This document shows positions 33,303 through 42,090 of a stretch of DNA of 64,000 nt, one piece after another (position 1 is the stretch's first letter; the number at the start of each line of letters is the position of its first letter). The stretch covers positions 1 to 64,000 of the forward strand of contig NZ_JAIHON010000024.1 of assembly GCF_021173675.1 (NCBI RefSeq), read 5' to 3'. Below the pieces are notes generated by a model, which was given only the letters and a program-made list of their open reading frames with translations, made no database searches and was not told the origin of the DNA. The translations under genes and the position numbers were made by a program. This DNA comes from Streptomyces lincolnensis (lineage in GTDB: Bacteria; Actinomycetota; Actinomycetes; Streptomycetales; Streptomycetaceae).

Positions 33303-34449
33303 CGCTCTCGCTCCTCGCTCTGGGCAGTTCGGCTTCGACATGCCAGCCCCGATCGGTACCCGGGCCGGCTCGTAGTGTGCCGCCGAGCAGGGTCGCGCGC
33401 TCGCGCAGTCCGGTAAGTCCGTATCCGTCGCGGCCCCGGCCGGTGCGCCGGCCGTTGTCGCGCACGCTCACCCGTACCGTGTGCCGTTCCGCGGCGACCC
33501 GGACGACGAGCTCGGTCGCGTCGGCCGCATGGCGCAGCGAGTTGGTCACCGACTCCTGCACGATCCGGTAGACGGCCGCGTCCACGGTCGGGGGCAGCGC
33601 GTCCAGTTCGCCGTCGAGCCCCAGGTCGACCCTGAGGCGACCACCCGGGGTGCGCACCAGGCGCTCCAGATCCGCGACTCCGGCAGGGGGCGCCAGCTCG
33701 GCTCCGATCCCGCGGTCGCGCAGCGCGGCGACCATGGCGCGCATTTCCTCCAGCGTGCGCGCCCCTTCCTCCTCGACCTCCTCCAGTGCCTTGACGGCGG
33801 CGGACGGGTCGGTGCCCGCGAGCACCGCGCCCGCCTGGGCGATGATCACCATGGCCGACACGTGGTGGGCCACCGTGTCGTGCAGTTCCCGGGCGAGTTG
33901 CTCGCGCTCGCGGGAGCGCACCTGCTCCAACTGCCGCTCGCGAGCGGTCACCCAGAACCGCACGGCGGCCCCGACCACGCCGGGCAGCAGCAGGAAGACG
34001 AAGCCCACGACCTTTTCGACGACCGGGGTCTCGTCCGCGACGACACACAGCGCGCCGACCGCGAGGATCACCGCGCCGCCCAGCACGATCTCGCGTCCCG
34101 ATCCCCACCGGGGCAGCGCGTACACCAGCACCAGCACGACCACGCCGGTGTACAGGCCGACGGGCTCGCGCGCCGCGGCGACGAGCGAGGCCACCGTAAG
34201 CAGGAGAACCGAGCCGAACGCCAGCGTCACCATCGCCAGCGGGCGGGTCCGGCGCCACAGGAGCAGCAGGCACAGCCATACGGCGAGCACCGCCGCCGCC
34301 GGCCGCCACACGACGTTCTCGCGCAGGGTGGCCTCCAGCGCCACACCGGCAAGGCTCGCGGCGAGCAGCGCCCAGTCCCGCCGCACCCGGGCGGGCGCGT
34401 GGGGCGGCCGGGGTTCGGTCCACAGGGTTCGCAGGTCGTCTCGGAGCAC
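33277..34449 (-). CDS. NarL-type sensor histidine kinase
   Basis: A 390-residue membrane kinase. The N-terminal ~155 residues hold about five hydrophobic helices without a large extracellular loop. The dimerisation and phosphoacceptor motif is ARELHDTVAHHVSAM (HisKA_3 type), followed by an ATPase domain with IVQESVTNSLRHA and GYGLTGLRERATLLGG. Sensors of this group often respond to cell-envelope stress. It starts with GTG at 34449 and is divergent from the MMPL gene, 175 bp away. Confidence 0.92.
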   Translation of the reverse strand: MLRDDLRTLWTEPRPPHAPARVRRDWALLAASLAGVALEATLRENVVWRPAAAVLAVWLCLLLLWRRTRPLAMVTLAFGSVLLLTVASLVAAAREPVGLYTGVVVLVLVYALPRWGSGREIVLGGAVILAVGALCVVADETPVVEKVVGFVFLLLPGVVGAAVRFWVTARERQLEQVRSREREQLARELHDTVAHHVSAMVIIAQAGAVLAGTDPSAAVKALEEVEEEGARTLEEMRAMVAALRDRGIGAELAPPAGVADLERLVRTPGGRLRVDLGLDGELDALPPTVDAAVYRIVQESVTNSLRHAADATELVVRVAAERHTVRVSVRDNGRRTGRGRDGYGLTGLRERATLLGGTLRAGPGTDRGWHVEAELPRARSESGVHSRPRR

Positions 34450-34624
34450 GGTTCCCAGCCTAGGGACCGCGGCGTGCCGCGCATCGGCCGAAAGGATGGG
34501 TCGTCACTCCGCCCCGGGGCCGACGGATCCGCGGCCCGCGGGCCGATGCCGCGCAGCGCCGTGGCGACGAGCCTCGGCATCGGCGGCCGTACAAGGACGG
34601 CCGACGAGGTGGTTGGAGGACCCG

Positions 34625-36898
34625 ATGCTCTCGAAAGCCCTGTTGCGCGTGGGCGCAAGCGCCGCCCGCCATCCCTGGCGGGTGATCGCGGCATGGCTGC
34701 TCGCCGTCACGCTCGCCGTCCTCGCCGCCGTCGCCTTCGGCGGGCGCACCGCGGACTCGTTGACCGCTCCGGGGCTGGACTCCCGACGGGCCGCGGAACT
34801 GATCGAGCGGGCAGGCACCGGCCAGGAGGGGATGACCGCCCAAGTGGTCGTCACCCCCCTCGGTGACAGTGCGACGTTCTTCGACGACGACGGCGCGCGC
34901 ACCGCCCTCACGCGGCTGCGGGCCGAGGTGAAGCGGCTGCCGCACGTGCTCGGCACGAGCGACCCGGCGGGGGCGCTGGAGGCGGGCGGGGACACCGCCG
35001 TGCGCGGCGGACTCGTCTCGGCCGACGGGCGGACCGCGGTCGTCCGGGTGCAGTACCCCGACCAGAGCCGGCTGTCGACCGAGGACCTCGACGCCCTCGT
35101 CGATCTCGGCGACCGGCTGCGCGCCGAGCTGCCGCTGCACATCGAGATGGGCGGGAGCCTCTTCTACGCCTTCTCCGAACCCGCCGGCGGCGTAAGCGAG
35201 TTGATCGGCCTCCTCGCCGCGGCCGCGATCCTGTTCCTCGCGTTCGGTTCGTTCGTCGCCGCCGCGCTGCCGATCGGCATGGCGGTCTTCGGGCTGACCG
35301 TCGGGGTCGCCACGATGACGGTACTGGCGGGGGTGACGGAGGTCCCCACCTTCGCACCGGTCCTGGGCAGCATGGTCGGGCTCGGAGTGGGCATCGACTA
35401 CGCGCTGTTCGTGCTCGCCAGGCACCGGGAGTACCTCGCGTGCGGGCTCGATCCGCAGGTGGCGGCCGGACGGGCGGTGGCAACGGCGGGGCGGCCGGTG
35501 GTCTTCGCCGGCGGCACCGTTGTCGTGTCGATCCTCGGCCTGGCGGTCGCGAACGTGCCGTTCATGACAGTGGGCGGGCTCGCCGTCTCGATCGTCGTCC
35601 TGACGATGGTGCTCGCGTCGGTGACGCTGCTGCCGGCCTTCCTCGGCGCGGCAGGCCCGCGCCTGGCCCGGGCCGGCCGGATCGGCCGGGCTCTGCAGAC
35701 CGGGAAGCTGGGCCGCCGACTCGCACGGCGGCGGGACCCGGCGGCAGGCGCCGCCCACGCCGCCGGGTGGCGTCGCTGGATCGGGCACGTTTGCCGGCAC
35801 CCGGTGCCGTACGCGGTCGGCGCGGCGGGGCTGCTGCTGACGGCGACGCTGCCCGTGCTCGGCCTGCGCGTCGGCCTGCCCGACGACGGCTCACTGCCGC
35901 AGAGCCGTACCGAGCGACGCGCCTACGACCTCGTCGCCGAGGGGTTCGGTCCGGGCACCAACGGTCCCCTCGTCATCGCTGTGGAACCCTCCGGCGATCG
36001 GGGAGTGGTGGACCGTCTCGTCACCACGGTCGCGGCGGATCCGGGCATCGCATCCGTCGCGCCGGCGCACATCGATCGGACCACTGGCATCGCGACCCTC
36101 GTGGTGTTCCCGACCACCAGCCCTCAGGACAAGGCCACGGCCGACACCATCGCCCGGCTGCGCACCGACGTGCTGCCCACGGTGATCGGGCACGGTCCGG
36201 CCGGCGCGCACGTCGGCGGGGCCGCCGCGAGCCTGTCCGATGTGGGCCAACGCACCAGCGAACGCCTGCCGGTGTTCGTCGCCGCCGTGCTGGCGATGTC
36301 GTTCCTGCTGCTGATGCTGGTCTTCCGCTCGGTCGTCGTACCGCTCAAGGCGGTATTGCTGAATCTGCTGAGCATCGGTGCGGCCTACGGCATCATGGTC
36401 GCGGTCTTCCAGTGGGGCTGGGCAGGCGCACTCATCGGGCTGGAAGCGACGGTTCCGATCGTGTCGTTCATCCCGATGTTCCTCTTCGCCATCCTGTTCG
36501 GCCTGTCGATGGACTACGAGGTGTTCCTCCTGTCCCGCGTGCGCGAGGAGTACCTGCGCACCGGCGACAACGGCACGGCGATCGTCGAGGGCGTCTCGCG
36601 CACCGCCCGGATCATCACCTCGGCGGCCCTCATCATGGTGGCGGTCTTCCTGTCCTTCGCCGTCGCCGAGGACCCCTCCACCAAGATGTTCGGGCTCGGC
36701 CTGGCCACCGCGATCTTCATCGACGCCACGGTCGTACGCATGGTGCTGGTACCGGCGACCATGACACTCCTCGGGAGGACCAACTGGTGGCTGCCGAAGT
36801 GGCTGGACCGGACGCTTCCCCGCGGCCCGGTCGGCGCCGACGAGCCCGACGCGCAATCCACGGGTGAGGCCCCGCGTCCACGGCTGGTTGACCGTTGA
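34625..36898 (+). CDS. MMPL-family RND transporter
   Basis: A 757-residue inner-membrane transporter of the MMPL family, with two repeated halves. Each half has a first helix, a large extracytoplasmic loop and a block of about five helices. Family motifs are VGLGVGIDYALFVLARHREY in the first half and LFGLSMDYEVFLLSRVREEY in the second. Actinobacterial members export lipids or drugs. AGGA precedes the ATG at 34625. The adjacent divergent two-component system is its likely regulator. Confidence 0.93.
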   Translation: MLSKALLRVGASAARHPWRVIAAWLLAVTLAVLAAVAFGGRTADSLTAPGLDSRRAAELIERAGTGQEGMTAQVVVTPLGDSATFFDDDGARTALTRLRAEVKRLPHVLGTSDPAGALEAGGDTAVRGGLVSADGRTAVVRVQYPDQSRLSTEDLDALVDLGDRLRAELPLHIEMGGSLFYAFSEPAGGVSELIGLLAAAAILFLAFGSFVAAALPIGMAVFGLTVGVATMTVLAGVTEVPTFAPVLGSMVGLGVGIDYALFVLARHREYLACGLDPQVAAGRAVATAGRPVVFAGGTVVVSILGLAVANVPFMTVGGLAVSIVVLTMVLASVTLLPAFLGAAGPRLARAGRIGRALQTGKLGRRLARRRDPAAGAAHAAGWRRWIGHVCRHPVPYAVGAAGLLLTATLPVLGLRVGLPDDGSLPQSRTERRAYDLVAEGFGPGTNGPLVIAVEPSGDRGVVDRLVTTVAADPGIASVAPAHIDRTTGIATLVVFPTTSPQDKATADTIARLRTDVLPTVIGHGPAGAHVGGAAASLSDVGQRTSERLPVFVAAVLAMSFLLLMLVFRSVVVPLKAVLLNLLSIGAAYGIMVAVFQWGWAGALIGLEATVPIVSFIPMFLFAILFGLSMDYEVFLLSRVREEYLRTGDNGTAIVEGVSRTARIITSAALIMVAVFLSFAVAEDPSTKMFGLGLATAIFIDATVVRMVLVPATMTLLGRTNWWLPKWLDRTLPRGPVGADEPDAQSTGEAPRPRLVDR

Positions 36899-37186
36899 CT
36901 CAGGCAAATGTTGCGTTGTGCCGGCGGTGTTTGTGGGAGCGAGGGTGTCATGTCGGCGGAGGTACACCAGGCCGACCAGCGTACGCAGGTGCGGCGGCAG
37001 CGTGCGGCTGCGGTCACCCTCCGATGTGGATGATGCGCACATGTGCGCCCGGTACAAGGACGCACACCGCCGTGGAGCGCGTGCGCGGAACGTCACCCGG
37101 TCCCGTCCAGGCGATCGGGCGCTGGAGGACGAGATCGCGCCGGGCCGGGTCCGGATCGGTCGAGGGTAGTGCCCAGTCCGGAGGTG
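36899..37186. other. Spacer without recognisable gene
   Basis: Open frames here do not match any family I recognise; together with the IS5 fragment that follows it looks like a degraded insertion zone. Confidence 0.4.
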
Positions 37187-37291
37187 AAGCGCCCTCAGGG
37201 CGGCGGTCGAGCTCGAGCAGGTGACCGCGAAGCACTGGCCGCGATCATCTTCGTGGCCACGTCGGGCTGCACCTGGCGGCAGCTGCCGCCG
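37187..37291 (+). pseudogene. IS5-family transposase fragment
   Basis: A translated stretch with EALAAIIFVATSGCTWRQLP is the conserved N-terminal region of IS5-type (DUF4096) transposases. Both the beginning and the catalytic part are missing. It leaves an insertion-sequence scar between the MMPL gene and the flavin oxidoreductase. Confidence 0.75.
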
Positions 37292-37421
37292 GCACCTCCC
37301 GACCCCTCTCCCGCGCCCCTCAACGCCACCACGCGCATCGTGCGGCGGGGGAGTTGCGACGGTGCCGGCACCCGTGGGGTCGCCACCCGCTGAGGAACCG
37401 TCCGGAGGGTAGTCGCTTGCC

Positions 37422-38426
37422 ATGACTGTCTACGGATTACACGCCTCGCACGAGCAGATTCCGCCCGCAGATCTGCTCGACGCCGTGGTACGTGCGGAGC
37501 AGGCGGGCTTCACCGCCGCCATGTGCTCGGACCACTTCTCGCCGTGGAGCGTGCGTCAGGGGGAGTCCGGCTTCGCCTGGTCATGGCTCGGAGCCGCCCT
37601 CCAGGCCACCGACCAGATGCCGTTCGGTGTGGTGAACGCGCCCGGCCAGCGCTACCACCCCGCTGTCGTAGCTCAGGCGATCGCCACGCTCGCGTCCATG
37701 AACCCGGGCCGGTTCTGGACCGCGCTCGGCACCGGAGAGGCCTCCAACGAACACATCACCGGCGCGGGTTGGCCCCGCAAGGACATCCGCTCCGCGCGCC
37801 TGCGGGAGTGCGTCGACGTCGTTCGGGCGCTGCTGCGGGGCGAGGAGGTCAGCCACGACGGGCTGGTGACCGTGGACCGGGCACGACTGTGGACGCTGCC
37901 GCCCGAGGAACCGCCGCTCATAGGGGCCGCGTGCAGCACTGCCACCGCGGCCTGGTGCGCCGAGTGGGCGGACGGACTGATCACGGTCAACGCCCCTGTC
38001 GAACGCCTGCGGGAGATCATCGGCGCGTACCGTGACGCGGGCGGCCGTGGACCTCTCCACCTCCAGGTGCATCTGAGTTGGGCACCCGACGAGGCGGAGG
38101 CGCTTGCCCTCGCGCATGACCAGTGGCGGACCAATGTCCACGCCCCGCCCGCCAGTTGGGACCTCGACTCCGCGGAACTGTTCGACGTCGTCAGCGAGCA
38201 CGTCACCCCCGAGCAGGTCGCGCGCACGGTCGACGTCTCCTCCGACCTCGGCCGGCACGCCGCCCGGCTCCAGGAGTACGCCGACCTGGGGTTCGAGGCG
38301 GTGATGCTGCACCACGTAGGCCGGGAACAGGCCGCGTTCATCGACGCGTTCGGCGCCGAGGTACTGCCGCGACTCGACGTGACCCGCCCGATCCCCGCCA
38401 CGGCCAAGGAGTACCGATGCGTCTGA
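37422..38426 (+). CDS. LLM-class flavin-dependent oxidoreductase
   Basis: A 334-residue luciferase-like (beta/alpha)8 oxidoreductase. Family marks are GLHASHEQIPPADLLDAVVR at the start, HFSPWSVRQGESGFAWSWLG, and ALGTGEASNEHITG. It belongs to the subgroup described as non-F420 flavin oxidoreductases. Its last ten bases overlap the GH13 gene, so the two are coupled, which suggests a joint function in sugar metabolism whose substrate is unknown. Confidence 0.88.
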   Translation: MTVYGLHASHEQIPPADLLDAVVRAEQAGFTAAMCSDHFSPWSVRQGESGFAWSWLGAALQATDQMPFGVVNAPGQRYHPAVVAQAIATLASMNPGRFWTALGTGEASNEHITGAGWPRKDIRSARLRECVDVVRALLRGEEVSHDGLVTVDRARLWTLPPEEPPLIGAACSTATAAWCAEWADGLITVNAPVERLREIIGAYRDAGGRGPLHLQVHLSWAPDEAEALALAHDQWRTNVHAPPASWDLDSAELFDVVSEHVTPEQVARTVDVSSDLGRHAARLQEYADLGFEAVMLHHVGREQAAFIDAFGAEVLPRLDVTRPIPATAKEYRCV

Positions 38427-40117
38427 CACGCACGTCCGACCTGTGGTGGAAGAACGCGGTGGTGTACTGCCTGGACGTCGAGACGTACCAGGACGGCAAC
38501 GGCGACGGCATCGGGGACTTCGCGGGGCTCACCCAGCGCATCGACCACCTGGTGCGCCTCGGCGTGACCTGTGTGTGGCTGATGCCCTTCTACCCCACAC
38601 GGGAGCGCGACGACGGCTACGACATCACGGACTTCTACGGCGTGGACCCGCGCCTGGGCACCCTCGGCGACTTCGCCGAGTTCGTGCGCACCGCCCGCGA
38701 CCGCGGCATCCGCGTGATCGCCGATCTCGTCGTCAACCACACCTCCGAGGACCACCCCTGGTTCAAGGACGCCCGCTCCGGCCGGGAGTCCGCCCACCGC
38801 GACTGGTACGTATGGACGGACGAGCCCCCCAAGGACGGCCCCCAGGGCGTGGTCTTCCCCGACGCGGAGGACAGTCTGTGGGAGTACGACGAGGGCAGCG
38901 GCCAGTACTACCTGCATCGCTTCTACAAGCAGCAGCCCGACCTCAACGTCGCCCACCCCGAGGTCCGTGACGAGATCGCCCGCATCATGGGCTTCTGGAC
39001 CCAGCTCGGCCTGTCCGGCTTCCGGGTCGACGCCGTGCCCTTCCTGCTGGAGACCGACGGACAGAGCGACGCGGAACAGCTGCCCGACCCGCACGAGTAC
39101 CTCGCCGACCTGCGTGCCTTCCTCGGTCGCCGCAACGGCGAGTCGGTCCTGCTCGGCGAGGTCAACCTGCCCTACGACGGCACCATCCGGTTCTTCGGCG
39201 ACCCCTCCTCGGACCGCGGCGACGAACTCACCATGTGCTTCGACTTCGTCGCGATGCAGCAGATGTACCTGTCGATGGCACGCCACGACGCCAGGCCGCT
39301 GGCCGCCGCACTGCGCGACCGCCCCGAGGCGCCGCGCGACGCCCACTGGGCCATGTTCGTGCGCAACCACGACGAACTCACCCTCGACAAACTCAGCGAC
39401 GCCGAACGGGCCGAGGTGTTCGCGTCTTTCGGCCCGGACAAGGACATGCAGCTGTACGACCGAGGGCTGCGCCGCAGGCTCCCGCCCATGGTCGACGGCG
39501 ACCGACGGCGCGTCGAACTGGCCTACAGCCTGCTGTTCACCCTGCCGGGTACCCCGGTGCTCTTCTACGGCGAGGAAGTGGGCATGGGCGAGAACCTGGC
39601 CGCGGAGGGACGCCAGGCCGTACGCACCCCGATGCAGTGGACTCCACAGAAGACCGCCGGGTTCTCCACCGCCGAGCCGGACGCCTTCCCCAACCCGTTG
39701 GTGGACGGCGCGTTCGGTCCCCAGAAGATCAACGTGTACGAGCAGAGCCGCGACCCCGCTTCCCTGCTGAGCCGCATGCGTCTGTTCATCGAACGCTACC
39801 GGGAGACTCCCGAACTGGCCTGGGGTGACTACCGGTTGCTCACGACGGGGCAGGACGCCGTGCTGGCGCACGTCTGCCACGCCGGTGACGGCACCGTCCT
39901 GGCCGTACACAACTTCGCGGACCGGCCTCACACCGTACGGCTGGAACTGGCCGAGGCTGGATCCGGTGGACGGTTGACGGATCTGCTCGACGAGGGACAC
40001 ACCGGTCTCAAGTCAGGCGAGGACGGCATGTTCGAGGTCGACCTGCCCGCGTACGGCTACCGGTGGCTCCGCGTCGGCACCCCGGCGGACGACCCCGAAA
40101 GCATCGCGTCCGACTGA
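38417..40117 (+). CDS. GH13 alpha-amylase / trehalose-synthase-like enzyme
   Basis: A 566-residue intracellular GH13 protein. The catalytic residues are Asp205 (GFRVDAVP), Glu248 (LLGEVN) and Asp319 (VRNHDE), and the fold begins WWKNAVVYCLDVETYQDGNG as in trehalose synthases. No signal peptide is present. It could isomerise maltose/trehalose or hydrolyse alpha-glucosides; sequence alone does not decide. Translation is coupled to the flavin oxidoreductase gene. Confidence 0.88.
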   Translation: MRLTRTSDLWWKNAVVYCLDVETYQDGNGDGIGDFAGLTQRIDHLVRLGVTCVWLMPFYPTRERDDGYDITDFYGVDPRLGTLGDFAEFVRTARDRGIRVIADLVVNHTSEDHPWFKDARSGRESAHRDWYVWTDEPPKDGPQGVVFPDAEDSLWEYDEGSGQYYLHRFYKQQPDLNVAHPEVRDEIARIMGFWTQLGLSGFRVDAVPFLLETDGQSDAEQLPDPHEYLADLRAFLGRRNGESVLLGEVNLPYDGTIRFFGDPSSDRGDELTMCFDFVAMQQMYLSMARHDARPLAAALRDRPEAPRDAHWAMFVRNHDELTLDKLSDAERAEVFASFGPDKDMQLYDRGLRRRLPPMVDGDRRRVELAYSLLFTLPGTPVLFYGEEVGMGENLAAEGRQAVRTPMQWTPQKTAGFSTAEPDAFPNPLVDGAFGPQKINVYEQSRDPASLLSRMRLFIERYRETPELAWGDYRLLTTGQDAVLAHVCHAGDGTVLAVHNFADRPHTVRLELAEAGSGGRLTDLLDEGHTGLKSGEDGMFEVDLPAYGYRWLRVGTPADDPESIASD

Positions 40118-40791
40118 CAGGCCCATGAGCGGGGTCCCGACCCATCGGCGGAGCCGCGAGTGTGCCGCGCCCGGGGGGCCGGTAGCGGTACCCCCGCCCA
40201 TCGGCACCACAGCCGCGGTACACACAGAGGGCGGTGATGACGACACTCGATCCGACCGCCCAACACAGGAGGGAGCCGACGGCCAGAACCTCGGCCGGGC
40301 GCTCTACGACAGCGGAGCCGAACGGCAGACCGCACCCGGACGGGCCGCCGCTCGGACCGGTCCCGCCCTCCGGCATCGGGATGCGTGGCGCGTGCGGGTC
40401 CTGCCCCGCAAATAGCGTCTACTCCGACGGCACGCCCTCACAGACCTACGTCTACGACCTTGCGAGCCTCTCGACGGAAGCCGGCTACGCCACCGGCCAA
40501 CCTGACCTACAGCAACGACGACACTCTTCGCCTCACCCGTTACCTCCATGTCCACCGGCAATGCGGGTCCAGCCCTTCGGCAAGGTTCCCGGCCACCTCG
40601 CGGGGTGGGGTGAACACGCAGGGCCACCACGCGGCACCACTTGTTCCGACGAACGTCCACCAGCCGCCGCCCCACAAGCCCCGCGACGGATCAGACCTCC
40701 GTGAGCGCCAAGGGCCCCCACGCGTCAAGCCGGAGAGGGCAGGCCAACGTTCTGGGTGTGCGCAGGTGGTTCAGCAGCACCCGTCTTGGAC
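40118..40791. other. Spacer of ~670 bases, no confident gene
   Basis: A plus-strand open frame from 40234 contains SVYSDGTPSQTYVYD, which looks protein-like. I cannot link it to a family and the rest of the frame is low-complexity. No operator or terminator was recognised. Confidence 0.4.
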
Positions 40792-41808
40792 TCAAGACGA
40801 TTCGCGTACGACGAGTTCCGTGGGAAGTGTGACGCGCCTGCGCGGCCTTTCGGGATCGCTGATCTCCTCCAGGAGGATGCGTCCGATCATGGCGCCGATC
40901 TCCTCGACGGGCTGGCGCACGGTGCTGAGGGGCGGATTGGTGTGCCGGGCGATGATGGAGTCGTCGAACCCGACCACGGCCACGTCGTCGGGGACGCTCC
41001 TGCCCTGCCTGCGCAGCTCGGCCAGAGCCCCCGCCGCCATGACGTCCGAGGCGACGAAGACGGCGTCGAGTTCAGGGACTTGTTCAAGGAGTGAACGCAT
41101 CGCGGCCCCGCCGCCCTCCTCGGTGAAGTCGGCCGAGGCCACGAGCCGGTCCGTGCCCTGGTGGCCGGCCTTCTCGAGGGCCTCGCGCCATCCCTGGAGT
41201 CTGCTGCGCCCTACCTCCATGTCCAGCGGACCACTGATCGTGGCGACGGTGCGCCGCCCCCGCGCGAGGAGGTGGTTGACGGCCGTCGCGGCCCCGCCGG
41301 TGTTGTCGGAGTGCACGTGGCTGAGCGACTCGTCGGGGGAGCGGCGTCCGGCGAGCACCGTGGGCAGCCCCATGTCCTCCAGCAGCCCGGGCAGCGGGTC
41401 GTGCTCGTGCACGGAGACGAGGAGGACCCCGTCTACACGCCGTTCCGCGACCGACTGGGTGAGCTGGTCGCGCTCTGCCTGGTCGCGGATGAGTACCAGT
41501 TGGAGCTGTGTGCGGGTTTCCGCGAGGGCGGTGCTGACACCGCGGATGACCGCCGAGAAGTAAGGCTCCGAGCCCAGCTTGCTCTCCGACTCGGGGATCA
41601 CCAGAGCCACGGAGTTCGTCCGGCTCGTCACCAGGCCCCGGGCAACGGAGTTCGGGACGTAGTTCAGCTCGGCGATGGCGGCGAGGACGGCGGCCCTCGC
41701 CTTCTCGCTGACGAGTTCGGAGCCGTTGATGACTCGTGAAACCGTGGTGCGTCCGACGCCGGCGCGGGCTGCCACGGTGATGATGGTCGGGCGTTGCCGT
41801 TCCCCCAT
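40792..41808 (-). CDS. LacI-family regulator of oligosaccharide uptake
   Basis: A 338-residue LacI-family repressor. The helix-turn-helix is ITVAARAGVGRTTVSRVING, with the hinge LNYVPNSVARGLVTSRTN and sugar-binding domain ending VVGFDDSIIARHTNPPLSTV. It is divergent from the ABC transporter operon and its likely operators are the two palindromes at 41979 and 42001. GGGAGG before the ATG at 41808 sets the start. The neighbouring binding protein and GH1 gene point to a beta-glucoside inducer. Confidence 0.9.
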   Translation of the reverse strand: MGERQRPTIITVAARAGVGRTTVSRVINGSELVSEKARAAVLAAIAELNYVPNSVARGLVTSRTNSVALVIPESESKLGSEPYFSAVIRGVSTALAETRTQLQLVLIRDQAERDQLTQSVAERRVDGVLLVSVHEHDPLPGLLEDMGLPTVLAGRRSPDESLSHVHSDNTGGAATAVNHLLARGRRTVATISGPLDMEVGRSRLQGWREALEKAGHQGTDRLVASADFTEEGGGAAMRSLLEQVPELDAVFVASDVMAAGALAELRRQGRSVPDDVAVVGFDDSIIARHTNPPLSTVRQPVEEIGAMIGRILLEEISDPERPRRRVTLPTELVVRESS

Positions 41809-41978
41809 GGCGCCTCCCTCGCTCGGCTCTGCCTGGACGGCTTTCACCTGCGCATTGTGCCAGATCCGAGGAGGGCACCCGCAGCACGTGCGTGCGGACC
41901 CGCGACATCTTTCCGCAACGAAGTGGATTCAACTTCTTGACAGACGCCTTCCGGGGCGGCGAGGCTGCGGCTCCTGAG

Positions 41979-41992
41979 TGGGCACGTTCCCA
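41979..41992. promoter_or_regulatory. LacI-type operator 1 of ABC operon
   Basis: TGGGCACGTTCCCA, a near-palindrome with one changed position relative to operator 2, starts 22 bp upstream of it, about two helical turns. Confidence 0.8.
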
Positions 41993-42000
41993 CCGTCAAA

Positions 42001-42014
42001 TGGGAACGTTCCCA
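42001..42014. promoter_or_regulatory. LacI-type operator 2 of ABC operon
   Basis: TGGGAACGTTCCCA, a perfect palindrome 76 bp before the binding-protein start. It differs from the CebR box only by a symmetric G-to-A change in each half. Confidence 0.88.
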
Positions 42015-42090
42015 CCGAACAAATCGTGCCTGCGGAGCGGACCGCAGGGCGCGATCTCCGGTGCGTCAGCGCCGCCGCTAGGAGGATGAA

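Noticed and set aside
40234..40704. Open frame containing SVYSDGTPSQTYVYD
   Set aside because: The protein-like stretch is short, flanked by low-complexity sequence, and no family or ribosome site supports it.
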